Assembly (NCBI GenBank): GCA_018814045.1
Contig: JAHJAR010000077.1
Span: 1-47,459 of the forward strand
Source: Planctomycetota bacterium
Lineage (GTDB): Bacteria; Planctomycetota; Phycisphaerae; UBA1845; Fen-1342
Direction: 5' to 3'
DNA length: 47,459 bases
Position 1 is the stretch's first letter; every line of letters begins with the position of its first letter. Below, piece after piece: positions 1 to 8,230 of this stretch. The position numbers were made by a program, and so were the translations under genes. The notes beneath the pieces were generated by a model. That model was not told the DNA's origin. It searched no databases and saw only the letters and a list, made by a program, of their open reading frames with translations.

Positions 1-54
1 CTGACGATGCCCCCGCCCCCGGCGTAGCCGCCCCCCCTCTTAGCGGCGCCGGAA

Positions 55-861
55 TCAGACACCCAACAACTCCCGCACCGTCGTCGTCGGATCACCGCTG
101 CGCATCAGCGTCTCGCCGATCAGCAGGGCCCGCGCCCCGGCGGCGTGCATCCGCTGCACGTCCCGGCGCGTTTTGATGCCGCTCTCGGCGACAATCGGAA
201 ATCCGGGCGACACCAAAGCGGCGAGCCGTTCGGTGGTTCGCAGATCAACCTGCTGCGACCTCAGGTCACGGTTGTTGATGCCCAGCAACACGTGCGCGCG
301 CCGCACGCCCTGCAAGACCTGCAATACGTCCACCAGCGTGCCGCGCTCGTGCACTTCCAGCAGCACACACAGATCGAGTTCCCCGGCCAACTCTACCAGT
401 TCCAGCAGGTGCGACCGTTCCAGCGCGTCGCCGATCAACAGCACGGCATCGGCCCCAAACGCCCGACTCTCGTGCAATTGGTAAGCGTCGCACAGGAAAT
501 CCTTGCGCAGCACGGGCAGGCCGACCACGGCCTTGATTTGTTCGATGTACTCCAGCCGTCCGCCGAAGTACTTCTCATCGGTGAGCACGCTCAGCGCCGC
601 CACCCCGGCCGCCTGGTACCGCTGGGCAATCGCGACCGGATCGAAATCCTCAGCGATGACACCCGCCGAGGGACTGGCCCGTTTCACTTCGGCGATCAGG
701 TTGGGCCTGCCGCGCAGCGGGACCGTAACGGCCCCGTACAGGTTTCGGCGGGGCAGCCGGTAGTCCGGCATGCCAAGAAGCGTTTCCAGTGGCCGTTCGA
801 CGCGTGCCCGCTCGACTTCCGCCCGCTTGTTGGCCAGAATCTCGTCCAGTATGTTGGCCAA
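55..861 (-). CDS. trpC: Indole-3-glycerol phosphate synthase (TrpC)
   Basis: Cytoplasmic TIM-barrel enzyme that closes the indole ring of indole-3-glycerol phosphate in tryptophan synthesis. From the chosen start the protein is 268 residues, normal for the family. Visible landmarks are IAEVKRASPS (Glu58 and Lys60, substrate binding), LRKDF (Lys120, general acid), LLEVHE (Glu169, general base), INNRDL (Asn196) and ESGIK (Ser227). I chose a TTG start at 861 because the purine-rich GAAGGGA lies just upstream and the family N-terminus (ANILDEILANKRAEV) begins there. The frame stays open to 978, but an ATG start at 939 would overlap the divergent gene that starts at 938. No other trp gene is in the window, so trpC is isolated or at the end of an operon that continues to the left. 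The usual SPSKG is SPSAG here, which is not a catalytic change. Confidence 0.95.
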   Translation of the reverse strand: MANILDEILANKRAEVERARVERPLETLLGMPDYRLPRRNLYGAVTVPLRGRPNLIAEVKRASPSAGVIAEDFDPVAIAQRYQAAGVAALSVLTDEKYFGGRLEYIEQIKAVVGLPVLRKDFLCDAYQLHESRAFGADAVLLIGDALERSHLLELVELAGELDLCVLLEVHERGTLVDVLQVLQGVRRAHVLLGINNRDLRSQQVDLRTTERLAALVSPGFPIVAESGIKTRRDVQRMHAAGARALLIGETLMRSGDPTTTVRELLGV

Positions 862-937
862 ACCGATCCCTTCGACTAGGAGGGCTATGTGAACCGGCTC
901 GATTCCTGGCACCTGGTCTGTGTTCCGCGTGGTGACC

Positions 938-1894
938 ATGCTAGCCGTTAGTGCTGACAGCCTGCAAGTCGCGGACATCGTCGTGCAGGTCCTTGGCGGG
1001 CTGGCCGTCCTCGCCTACGTCGTCCACTTGCGGCGCCGCGGCGAGCTGCGCAACCCGTTGGCGGGTGTCCACACCCTCCGTGGCCCGCCCTTGGCACACG
1101 CCGGCTTGGCAACGCTGCTCTTCTTCGCCTTCCCATTCGGGGCAACAATCGTCGCGGCCAATTTGCTCGGCGCACAATACACGCGGGAGGCGGCGGACGT
1201 CCCCGGCTCGCACATCTGGCATGTTCTCTATGCCGGGCAGGATCTCGGTCGCCTGGTGGCGTGCGCGCTGTTCATCCTGCTGTTGTGGCGGTACCGCTCG
1301 TTTCCACCGCGGACTCCGGCCTTATGCTCCAACGAGGCGTCGCTCTGGCCCGACCACTCGGATTCGTCATTAACCTCGGGTTCGCCCACCGCGGGCAGAA
1401 TCGCGCTGATTGGCGTGGTTGGATTCCTGGTGCTGCTACCGCTGTGCAGCCTCCAACTGCAGATGGACAAGATCCTCTGGCGCTGGCTCAACCCGGAGGC
1501 CACGCAGCCGGTCCATGTGGTTTTGCGGGCACTCCAGGACAGTGCCTGGGGCAACTGGGGTACGCTGCACTTGTTCGTGATGGCCGCCGTGGTTGCTCCA
1601 CTGGCGGAGGAGGTGTTCTTCCGCGGGGTGCTCTTGCAGGCGATCTGGGGATACACCGATCGCGCCTGGACTGCGGTTTTTCTGTCCGCGCTGACTTTCG
1701 GTGTCGTCCACCTCACGCAACCGCAGGACGTGCTGCCACTTTTCACCATGGGGCTGGTCCTGGGCTACATCCGCCTGCGTTACCGCTCCCTGGCTGTGTG
1801 CGTCATTATCCACATGCTGTTCAACCTGCGCACTATGCTGATCGCCACACTCGCCCCTGAGCTACTCCTGGAAGCAGTCACCAGGATGCCCTGA
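938..1894 (+). CDS. CPBP family intramembrane metalloprotease (CAAX/bacteriocin-processing type)
   Basis: A 318-residue integral membrane protein with about seven hydrophobic segments. The C-terminal half has the CPBP (ABI/Rce1-like) motifs: PLAEEVFFRG (the EExxxR motif, near residue 223), then FGVVHL with His, then VIIHMLFNL with the His-x3-Asn pair. These residues form the presumed metal-dependent glutamate protease site inside the membrane. The N-terminal half is a less conserved set of membrane helices with a charged loop (residues about 130-160). The start is the ATG at 938; a GTG at 920 is possible. It is divergent from trpC with a gap of about 76 bases. Substrate unknown; bacterial members act in peptide or protein processing or in immunity to their own peptides. 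A second, unrelated-looking CPBP gene lies at 44555. Confidence 0.85.
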   Translation: MLAVSADSLQVADIVVQVLGGLAVLAYVVHLRRRGELRNPLAGVHTLRGPPLAHAGLATLLFFAFPFGATIVAANLLGAQYTREAADVPGSHIWHVLYAGQDLGRLVACALFILLLWRYRSFPPRTPALCSNEASLWPDHSDSSLTSGSPTAGRIALIGVVGFLVLLPLCSLQLQMDKILWRWLNPEATQPVHVVLRALQDSAWGNWGTLHLFVMAAVVAPLAEEVFFRGVLLQAIWGYTDRAWTAVFLSALTFGVVHLTQPQDVLPLFTMGLVLGYIRLRYRSLAVCVIIHMLFNLRTMLIATLAPELLLEAVTRMP

Positions 1895-1930
1895 GACGCA
1901 ACTCTTGTTCTATGCCCACGCCGCCGCTAG

Positions 1931-1960
1931 TTGCGCACCCTTGCCGAACACGTGTACAAT
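1931..1960 (+). promoter_or_regulatory. Putative sigma70-type promoter for the lipoprotein gene
   Basis: TTGCGC at 1931-1936 and TACAAT at 1955-1960 are separated by 18 bases. This places the transcription start near 1967 and gives a leader of about 74 bases before the ATG at 2041. Sequence match only. Confidence 0.4.
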
Positions 1961-2040
1961 CCGGCATGGGAGGTGCGCGGCGAGAACTCATCGGCGGTCG
2001 GTGGTTCCCTGCGCAGGCGGCCGGCGAAGGAGCTATCCCC

Positions 2041-3195
2041 ATGTACCACTTTGCCCAGCGATCCCGCCACGCGACATGCGTGGGCAGCGCTTTGTTGACA
2101 ATGGCACTCCTGGGAGGCTGCGCACTCGAGAGCGTCTTGCAGGACATCTTGCCCAGCGCGCCATCGTTCCAGATCGTCGGGGCCGACAACGACCGGATGT
2201 TCGCCGTGCAGCGCATCGATTCCGGCGAGGGGCTGCCATTCGTGCCCGTCACGGCAGCCACACCTCGCCACCTGCGTGGAGTTGATCTGGACACGCTGGA
2301 CAGCGAGGTGTTGGTCAACAACATTCCGGCGTTCGCTGATGACATCGCGGCCAGCACCGACTGGGCCGCCTGGATCGACCGCACACAGGTGTCCGTGATC
2401 ATCGCCGATATGACCAACGAGCGCTTCTGGACCTACCTGCCGGGGCTGGATGGCAGCGCGTCCACGTTCACGCTCGGCGGGCTCCACGGAGACCGGCTCG
2501 TCCTGCACCGCGGCTACGGCGAGGGTACGGGGCCCGGCGGCCAACTCTACGAGTTCATAGTGATGGACCTGGACACTGAAGCGGAGACACGCATCGCCGG
2601 CAGTTGGTTGTACGCCACGTACGCGCTCGAAGGCGACTACTTGGCCCTGATGACCGATGCCCCCACTACCGCGACTCCGCTCGGTCTCGAACTGACAACG
2701 AGCATCGACCTGGTCAACCTCGCCAGCGGCGAGCGCGAGACAATCGCGCCCAACCTGCGTGTCGCCGGCGACGGCAGCGCCCTGTTCATGAACGCCAACC
2801 GCGTAATCTGGCAGGAGTTCAAGGCCGGCGGTTTCCAGTCACAGGTCAACGCCTACGACGTCGCCACCGGCCAAACCACCACGCTGGCCAACAACTTCGC
2901 GCCAGCAGACGGTGAGCGCTGGGTGCGCGACGTGGGCGACGCGGGCCTACTCGTCGAGACCCGCCGCGGATATGCTCTCACCGGCGAGGTCGTGTCGTTC
3001 TCGCTGCGCTCTTACACGGGCGAGACGACCGAGATCGTCGAGTTCCCGAACACGCTGACGTACCCGCACACATACGCGCCGCTGCCTCGGTTCGTTGGCG
3101 AGCAGGCCGTCTGGACCGATCCGTACGTGGGCGAATTCGTCCTCTACGACCCGGACACGGCTAGTACGCGTCGCTATGACCCCACTGAGGAGTGA
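2041..3195 (+). CDS. Secreted lipoprotein, probable beta-propeller-like protein
   Basis: A 384-residue protein with a lipoprotein signal peptide: basic start, hydrophobic stretch, then the lipobox LLGGC with Cys27. The frame is open upstream to 1912, but the ATG at 2041 has AAGGAG eight bases before it and gives a proper signal peptide. The mature part shows repeated blocks of roughly 45-55 residues with WAAWIDR, VIWQEF and AVWTDPY-type strands followed by phrases such as 'MDLDTEAET' and 'YDVATGQTT', the pattern of WD40-like or TolB-like propellers. No catalytic residues are evident. It would be anchored in a membrane facing the periplasm. Neighbours do not reveal a role. The propeller reading is inferred from the repeat spacing. 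Confidence 0.75.
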   Translation: MYHFAQRSRHATCVGSALLTMALLGGCALESVLQDILPSAPSFQIVGADNDRMFAVQRIDSGEGLPFVPVTAATPRHLRGVDLDTLDSEVLVNNIPAFADDIAASTDWAAWIDRTQVSVIIADMTNERFWTYLPGLDGSASTFTLGGLHGDRLVLHRGYGEGTGPGGQLYEFIVMDLDTEAETRIAGSWLYATYALEGDYLALMTDAPTTATPLGLELTTSIDLVNLASGERETIAPNLRVAGDGSALFMNANRVIWQEFKAGGFQSQVNAYDVATGQTTTLANNFAPADGERWVRDVGDAGLLVETRRGYALTGEVVSFSLRSYTGETTEIVEFPNTLTYPHTYAPLPRFVGEQAVWTDPYVGEFVLYDPDTASTRRYDPTEE

Positions 3196-3682
3196 GCAAT
3201 CCAACCTCTGCTCTTGCCGGCGCCTGACGCATGACCACCTGCCCACGGGCGGTCGCACTGATCGGACCGAATCGTAAGCAACGCGGGCCGCGCTTGTCTG
3301 CCGCGCCCGTTCCACGCCGCCAGGGCGTGCCGGCCGCGATAAAGTTCCGCGGCGGCCGGTAAATTCTCCGCTCTCAGCGGTGCCCGGGGTTGCCCTGCGC
3401 TTTCCGTTTGACTCGGCCTCTGGAAGCTTCCTACAACCTAATAGGACGAGCGCCCCGGGTGACGAGGCGTGCCTCGCCGACCCTCTGCCTTCCCCTCGCC
3501 GTGGCTCACGCGGCGCTCGTGATCAGACCCACAGCAAAGCCAGGACCTCAGTGTGAAGACGGGCGGACTGCGCCGCCCGGAGGAGTTGTTGTAGCCCTGT
3601 CGTCACGGTGCCTGTGGCGGACAGCGGCGGCCTTTGAGCAGGCCAAATTAGCATCCGCTTCGGGAGCGGAAAGGAGCTTGAT
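3196..3682. other. 487-base gene-free leader region upstream of the PEP-CTERM gene
   Basis: No convincing gene. A GC-rich imperfect inverted repeat (GGCCGC with GCGGCC, about 3332-3358) could end the lipoprotein transcript. Just before the next gene a 6-bp stem with a 5-base loop (TCCGCT at 3654-3659, AGCGGA at 3665-3670) abuts the ribosome binding site AAAGGAG (3670-3676). No clear -35/-10 pair was found. Confidence 0.4.
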
Positions 3683-4447
3683 ATGCAGACACAGAACAAG
3701 GTCGCGTGGCGTGCGTTGACCGTCCTTTGCACAGTGAGCCTGTACAGCCAGGCCGCGCTGGCGGACTTCACACCAGTGAAGGCCGCGCCGAGCAATGAGT
3801 GGAGTCACGCGAGAATACTGGAAGCCCTGTACTCACCGGGCTACACGTGGGCCACGTTCGGCGGTCGCGTCGACACGGCCGGCAACCCGGTAGATTACTC
3901 GAACGGCGAGTTCAGCGCCCTGCGCGTGGACGACTTCGGGCTGGGTGGCCCGCTGGATGTTGTCAACGGCAACACCGGTAGCGCCGACGATCAGCTCTGG
4001 ACCGGCGGTTCCGTCAGTGGCACGGCTGTCGCCCGTTTCGCCAGCTACAAGCAGGAATTCGGCTACCTCGTGGCCAACGACCGGGGTAAGTCCTCGTATG
4101 TGAAGCTGTTCGAAGTCTCGGGCAGCGGGATGGCCGTAAGCGGGTCGGCTTCGGCCGAGTTCAGCCCCAGCGATGAATGGGCCTGGGCGCGCGGCGGCTC
4201 GGGGAAAACGTGGTACTCGCAGGATGCGTTGAACCACGACGGCGAAAACCACCTCGTCACCTACCGCATCGACGGTCTGAACGACGGGGTTAGCCGTTGG
4301 ATACTGTTCTGGGAAGACCTGAACAACCTCGGCGACGCCGACTACAACGACCTGGTCGTCGAAGTCACCGCTGTTCCGGAGCCCGGCGCATTCGTGCTGG
4401 CCGCGCTGGGGCTGGCCTGGATCGTCAGCGCCCGACGCCGCGGCTAA
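3683..4447 (+). CDS. PEP-CTERM exported protein with a DUF4114-like domain
   Basis: A 254-residue secreted protein. Residues 1-28 form a signal peptide ending in AALA-D. The C-terminus is a PEP-CTERM sorting signal: VPEPGAF, then a hydrophobic helix (VLAALGLAWIVSA), then the basic tail RRRG. Such tails are recognised by an exosortase (EpsH/XrtA type) that processes and anchors the protein outside the cell. Just before it lies WILFWEDLNNLGDADYNDL, matching the DUF4114 signature (ED..GDxDYNDLV, a probable calcium-binding motif). The start has the strong site AAAGGAG seven bases upstream. It converges on the dockerin protein at 4593-6050, another extracellular protein. No exosortase gene is in the window. 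Confidence 0.85.
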   Translation: MQTQNKVAWRALTVLCTVSLYSQAALADFTPVKAAPSNEWSHARILEALYSPGYTWATFGGRVDTAGNPVDYSNGEFSALRVDDFGLGGPLDVVNGNTGSADDQLWTGGSVSGTAVARFASYKQEFGYLVANDRGKSSYVKLFEVSGSGMAVSGSASAEFSPSDEWAWARGGSGKTWYSQDALNHDGENHLVTYRIDGLNDGVSRWILFWEDLNNLGDADYNDLVVEVTAVPEPGAFVLAALGLAWIVSARRRG

Positions 4448-4460
4448 GAGCACCGCTCAA

Positions 4461-4530
4461 GACCGGACTGCGCCCGTAAGGGTTGGGATTCTGCGGTAAC
4501 CGCTTCCTTACGGGCGCGGCTCGGTTTCTT
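4461..4530. repeat. Dispersed palindromic repeat, copy 1 (divergent copy)
   Basis: A perfect 12-bp inverted repeat (GCGCCCGTAAGG at 4470-4481, CCTTACGGGCGC at 4506-4517) with a 24-base loop. The right half (4493-4524) matches the core found at six other sites in the window (GGTAACCGCTTCC...GCGGCTCGG). A second partial GCGCGGCTCGG follows at about 4536-4546. It sits between two convergent genes and could serve as a bidirectional terminator. Confidence 0.75.
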
Positions 4531-4592
4531 GGGGCGCGGCTCGGTTCGGAAACGACACTCCATCTCTGGCCAACCAGATTAGCGGTCAGAGA

Positions 4593-6050
4593 CTACCCGG
4601 CCAGAACCAATTCCACGAACCAGTCGATATCGAACCCATCTACGTGATCGTCGGCGTTGCAGTCGGCGTACCACGGGTCGCACGGTGGGAACGGGTCGCC
4701 ATCGTGGTCGGCGATGTAGCCGTCCCAATCTTCCAGCGCCTGGATGAAGTGGTCGATGTCGAAGCCGTTGACCAAGCCGTCGCAGTTCAGGTCGCCGCGC
4801 GGCGTGCGATAGGCCCGCACGTCGGTGCCAACGCCGCAGACAACCAGCGTCCCGCGCGCTCCGAGAGCCGGCCCGCCGATGTTGATGTTCGTCACCGCCG
4901 CCGACCAGCGTTCGGTTAGATCGGCGTTGAACGAGTAGAGCCGCCCGGAGCTGAAAGCCCCGTTGGAGAAGAACAGCCGACCGGCGGCGTCGACCGCCAT
5001 GCGCGGCTTCGAAAAGCCCGGAATCACACCAGCACTGTCGATGATGCTGCCGTTGGTCGGGTCGAGCCGCACCAACTCGTCGCCCGGGGCCATCATGTAC
5101 ACCGATCCGTCGAGCCCGATGGCGAACTCCGACGATGTCGACCAACCAGCCGGGACGCTCCACTTCGCCGTGATCTGGGCACCGTCGTCTTCCAAGGCGT
5201 AGAAGTAGTCGACGGTCGGGTTGTTTTGCGTGCGTGAGACGTAGATCGTGCCGTCAGGCCCGACCATGGGCGTGTTCTGAATCGTGAAGCCCGGGAGCAC
5301 GTCACTGGCGTACAGAAACGCGCCCGTGGGCAGATCATAGCGCTTTACCACGTGACCACCATACGCCGCGTCAATCACGTAGACCGCGTCGTCGTGGACC
5401 GCCGCACCGCAACTGCCGCTGACCGAGCCGGAGCGTGCGGCCTGCCAGACTGTGCTGCCGTCGTAGGCGTCGATCCTCCAGATGTCGCGAAAGCTGCCGA
5501 TGATCGGGTCGCCGTCGGGGGCGAAGACGACACCGTCGTACGCCCCGGCATCGATCTCATCGTCGGAGATCCAGAGCACGTGTCCATCCCCAACGTCGAG
5601 CGCGTAGAGCTGGGCGGAGACGGAAGCCCCGTTGCCGGCGCGCGACGCGTAGACCTGCCCGTCGCGCACGCCTGCGACCCAGGTCGTCCAGTCGCCGGTG
5701 TTGAACGGAATGTGGGTGACCCATAGCTCGGTGCCGGTGTTCAAGTCCATCGCCACGACCGGCGATTTCTCGGGCTCGTCGCTCGGCCAGCCCGACTGCC
5801 GGACCATGAAGACGCGCTCGCCCTCGATCACCGGCTGCCAGGCGATCAGCGACGTGCGGCCCCCGGACCACAGCAGGTTGGCCGTGTCCGGCCCGAACTC
5901 GGCCGATTGACCGTTGCGGCCTGCGTTGCCACCCGAGTTGTACCAGTCGTCGGCGACCGCCACCGGCGCCTGGAGCGCCAGACCGACGGCACAGCTCAGC
6001 AGCGCTATGCCGGCCAGCAGAGAATTTTTGCGTGGGTGGTACGGGAGCAT
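4593..6050 (-). CDS. Secreted PQQ-like beta-propeller protein with C-terminal dockerin-like domain
   Basis: A 485-residue exported protein. Residues 1-33 form a signal peptide ending in APVAVA. Residues about 60-410 are repeats of the outer-membrane BamB/PQQ-quinoprotein type: alternating 'VVAMDLNTGTELWV', 'LYALDVGDGHVLW', 'IDAYDGSTVW' and 'VRLDPTNGS' blades. I see no PQQ-enzyme catalytic residues, so it is probably structural or binding. Residues about 418-485 hold two calcium-binding dockerin-like repeats (GDLNCDGLVNGFDIDHF and DCNADDHVDGFDIDWF) typical of planctomycete exported proteins. The frame is open to 6257, but the ATG at 6050 follows GGAGGAGGAAGG and starts the signal peptide. Confidence 0.88.
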   Translation of the reverse strand: MLPYHPRKNSLLAGIALLSCAVGLALQAPVAVADDWYNSGGNAGRNGQSAEFGPDTANLLWSGGRTSLIAWQPVIEGERVFMVRQSGWPSDEPEKSPVVAMDLNTGTELWVTHIPFNTGDWTTWVAGVRDGQVYASRAGNGASVSAQLYALDVGDGHVLWISDDEIDAGAYDGVVFAPDGDPIIGSFRDIWRIDAYDGSTVWQAARSGSVSGSCGAAVHDDAVYVIDAAYGGHVVKRYDLPTGAFLYASDVLPGFTIQNTPMVGPDGTIYVSRTQNNPTVDYFYALEDDGAQITAKWSVPAGWSTSSEFAIGLDGSVYMMAPGDELVRLDPTNGSIIDSAGVIPGFSKPRMAVDAAGRLFFSNGAFSSGRLYSFNADLTERWSAAVTNINIGGPALGARGTLVVCGVGTDVRAYRTPRGDLNCDGLVNGFDIDHFIQALEDWDGYIADHDGDPFPPCDPWYADCNADDHVDGFDIDWFVELVLAG

Positions 6051-6128
6051 GAACCTTCCTCCTCCAGCAGCCCTGTATCGCTTGGACCCCGCGCCGCCGC
6101 CGAACCAGCGACGGGCAGCTATGGTCCC

Positions 6129-6155
6129 ATTATAGCAGAATGCCACCGATGTCCG
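6129..6155 (-). promoter_or_regulatory. Putative promoter for the propeller/dockerin gene
   Basis: On the minus strand a perfect -10 TATAAT (6129-6134) is preceded, after 15 bases, by CGGACA (6150-6155), which matches four of six -35 positions. The leader to the ATG at 6050 would be about 72 bases. Confidence 0.45.
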
Positions 6156-6405
6156 CCGCCCGCGCTCGTTCGGGAGGTCGCCCTGAGCACATGCGCATTC
6201 AGGCATTCCCCCCGAGGGTGCAAAAGACTGCGCCACGACCTTCTGGTTCGGTGACATTCACGGCGTACGGCAGCAATCGCGGCGGAGCCGGGCCCACGCC
6301 GGCTCGCCGCGCTTGTCACGCTGCCGGTACCATATGCGCTGGCCAGCGAGCACTTGATGACCGGTCTCAATTGCGCGGAGTACTCCGGTCCGGAGCGAGG
6401 TCTCC

Positions 6406-7197
6406 ATGCGGAAAACAGCTCGGGACGACCTGCAGCGCGAGTTGACATACGAGTTTCCACCCCGGCGCATCATCAGCCTGTGCCCCTCGCTGACCGAAAC
6501 GCTCTTTACCCTGGGCCTCGGCGACCGAATCGTTGGAAGGACGGATTTCTGCGTCGAGCCCACGCGCGCGGTGAGCGCTGTCCCCACGGTCGGCGGGCCG
6601 AAGAACATCGACGTCAAGCGCGTCGGGAGATTGAATCCGGACCTGATCATCGCGGCGAAGGAGGAGAACACGGAAGCGACCGTCGCCTCCCTGGCCACAC
6701 GACTGCCGGTCTACGTGGTGGAGGTAACCGATGTAGCCAGCACGCTGCGAGCCATCAGCAATCTGGGTGAGTTGACCGATCGCACGAGCGCGGCTGGCGA
6801 GCTCGTGGCGGCCATCCGCTGCGCCATTGGCAAACTGCGGCCGAGAACACGCCGGCGAGTGGCGTACCTCGTGTGGCGCGCGCCGTACCGGGCCGTCGGA
6901 GCCGAGACATACATACACGCGCTCCTGTATGAATGCGGGTTCGAGAACGTCTGTGCCCGGCTGGCCGGCCGCTACCCGGAGTTGAGCCTGGCCGCGCTGC
7001 GTGAGCTGGCCCCGGAATACGTGCTGCTGGGATCAGAGCCCTATCCATTCACGGACAACCACGTCGGCGAGCTGGTAGCCGAGCTCCCGACCAGCAAGGT
7101 CATGTGTGTCGATGGGCAGATGTTCGGTTGGTACGGCAGCCGCCTGCTGCTGGCGGCCGACTATCTGAGCAACTTCATTGGCCAACTCGGCGAGTAG
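6406..7197 (+). CDS. BtuF-like helical-backbone metal/cobalamin-binding protein without signal peptide
   Basis: A 263-residue protein of the periplasmic binding protein family used for cobalamin and iron chelates (COG0614 type). The family opening is clear: RRIISLCPSLTETLFTLGLGDRIVGRTDFC, then VGGPKNIDVKRVGRLNPDLIIA, then the long linking helix, then a C-terminal lobe (LAALRELAPEYVLLGSEPYPF). It has no signal peptide or lipobox, unlike transport-linked BtuF, so it is predicted to be cytoplasmic. No BtuC or BtuD gene is nearby. It precedes the B12-dependent methylmalonyl-CoA mutase genes on the same strand, which suggests a cobalamin-related job. The ligand is inferred only. Confidence 0.8.
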   Translation: MRKTARDDLQRELTYEFPPRRIISLCPSLTETLFTLGLGDRIVGRTDFCVEPTRAVSAVPTVGGPKNIDVKRVGRLNPDLIIAAKEENTEATVASLATRLPVYVVEVTDVASTLRAISNLGELTDRTSAAGELVAAIRCAIGKLRPRTRRRVAYLVWRAPYRAVGAETYIHALLYECGFENVCARLAGRYPELSLAALRELAPEYVLLGSEPYPFTDNHVGELVAELPTSKVMCVDGQMFGWYGSRLLLAADYLSNFIGQLGE

Positions 7198-7731
7198 TCC
7201 CCGACGCACCAATCCCAGATCCGCATCGGGTCCGTGAAGAGCCCCCCCCATCGCCCACGACGGTCAGCGGGTTGGACGAAGGGAAATTCGGCGGGAGAGA
7301 GAAATATCTTAGCCCCCGAGAACTTCGACCGCCCACCGACAGAAAGACGGTTTTGCGTGGTTTTCGGGCAGAATCGTATAGGATTCATAGGTTATGTGTA
7401 CACGGAACTGGTTGCGATGGCATCCAGCCCCCGCGTCTGCGGCCTCATCAGGCCGCGCACGAATCGCCCAGGACACGGATGTCCCGTCAACGCTCCCGCT
7501 GATCGACCAACAGGTCACTGTCAATGAACTGGACCCTCCCGCCGACGTTGGCCGTCCTGATTGGGCATGATGTGTCGCGCCCCACTGCCCGGCAGTGTAC
7601 TGGACCTTCACGAGACTGTCTCGCCAAGTCGTTCGTCCAGTCTGCCGTAGCCACTTGTGAATCGAGCGCCGGTACGTATGCTGGTACCTGGATCTGGAAT
7701 CAAGGCCCCGCATGAGAGCAGAACGCACACC
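7198..7731. other. 534-base gene-free region upstream of the mutase genes, with small palindromes
   Basis: No supported gene. Four short inverted repeats stand out: GCGGCCT-CATC-AGGCCGC (7439-7456), GGACA-CGGA-TGTCC (7471-7484), CACTGCC-C-GGCAGTG (7583-7597) and CGAGAC-T-GTCTCG (7611-7623). The last two are nearly spacer-free, like operator sites; the first two look like RNA hairpins. I looked for a cobalamin riboswitch B12 box and did not find one. Confidence 0.4.
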
Positions 7732-8139
7732 GTGAGCAAGAACAGGCCTAAACGTATCCTGATTGGCAAAGTCGGGCTCGACGGCCACGACCGGGGCGCC
7801 AAGTTCATCGTCCGGGCGCTGCGGGACGCGGGCTATGAGGTCATCTACACGGGGATTCGCCGAACTCCGGAGCAGATCGTGCGGACCGCCGTCGACGAGG
7901 ACGTAGATGCCGTCGGCCTGAGTCTCCTGAGCGGGGCGCACAACGAGCTGTTCGCCCGCGTGGCGGAACTGCTCCGAGCCGAACAGGCGGAGGACATCAC
8001 GCTCTTCGCCGGCGGCACGATCCCGGAGAAGGACATTCCCACGCTTCAGGCGCTCGGTTTTCGGCGGGTGTTCACGCCGGGCACCCCCCTGTCGGAAATC
8101 CTCTCCGTCCTGGAAATCGAGTTGGCCGGCGAGGCGTGA
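7732..8139 (+). CDS. Methylmalonyl-CoA mutase small subunit, cobalamin-binding
   Basis: A 135-residue stand-alone B12-binding domain. The cobalamin signature GLDGHDRG gives DxHxxG with Asp17, His19 (lower axial ligand) and Gly22; SLLSG and AGGTIP follow at the usual spacing. It pairs with the separate catalytic subunit encoded at 9512-11188 to convert (R)-methylmalonyl-CoA to succinyl-CoA. I chose the GTG at 7732 because the family normally begins a few residues before the first strand (PKRILIGKVG). The same frame is open upstream to an ATG at 7657, which would add 25 residues with no family resemblance. It is first of a same-strand series with meaB, the large subunit and the epimerase. Confidence 0.9.
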   Translation: MSKNRPKRILIGKVGLDGHDRGAKFIVRALRDAGYEVIYTGIRRTPEQIVRTAVDEDVDAVGLSLLSGAHNELFARVAELLRAEQAEDITLFAGGTIPEKDIPTLQALGFRRVFTPGTPLSEILSVLEIELAGEA

Positions 8140-8230
8140 AGAGTTCATCTGGGGCCACCCAACAGCCCGGGGCAAGCAGTCCCCAACGGCGGATGACCGG
8201 CAACAGGTGGCCGACCACTGACAACCGACA

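Noticed and set aside
7198..7731. Cobalamin riboswitch before the B12-dependent mutase genes
   Set aside because: I looked for the B12 box and the conserved stems and found no convincing match; only unrelated short palindromes are present.
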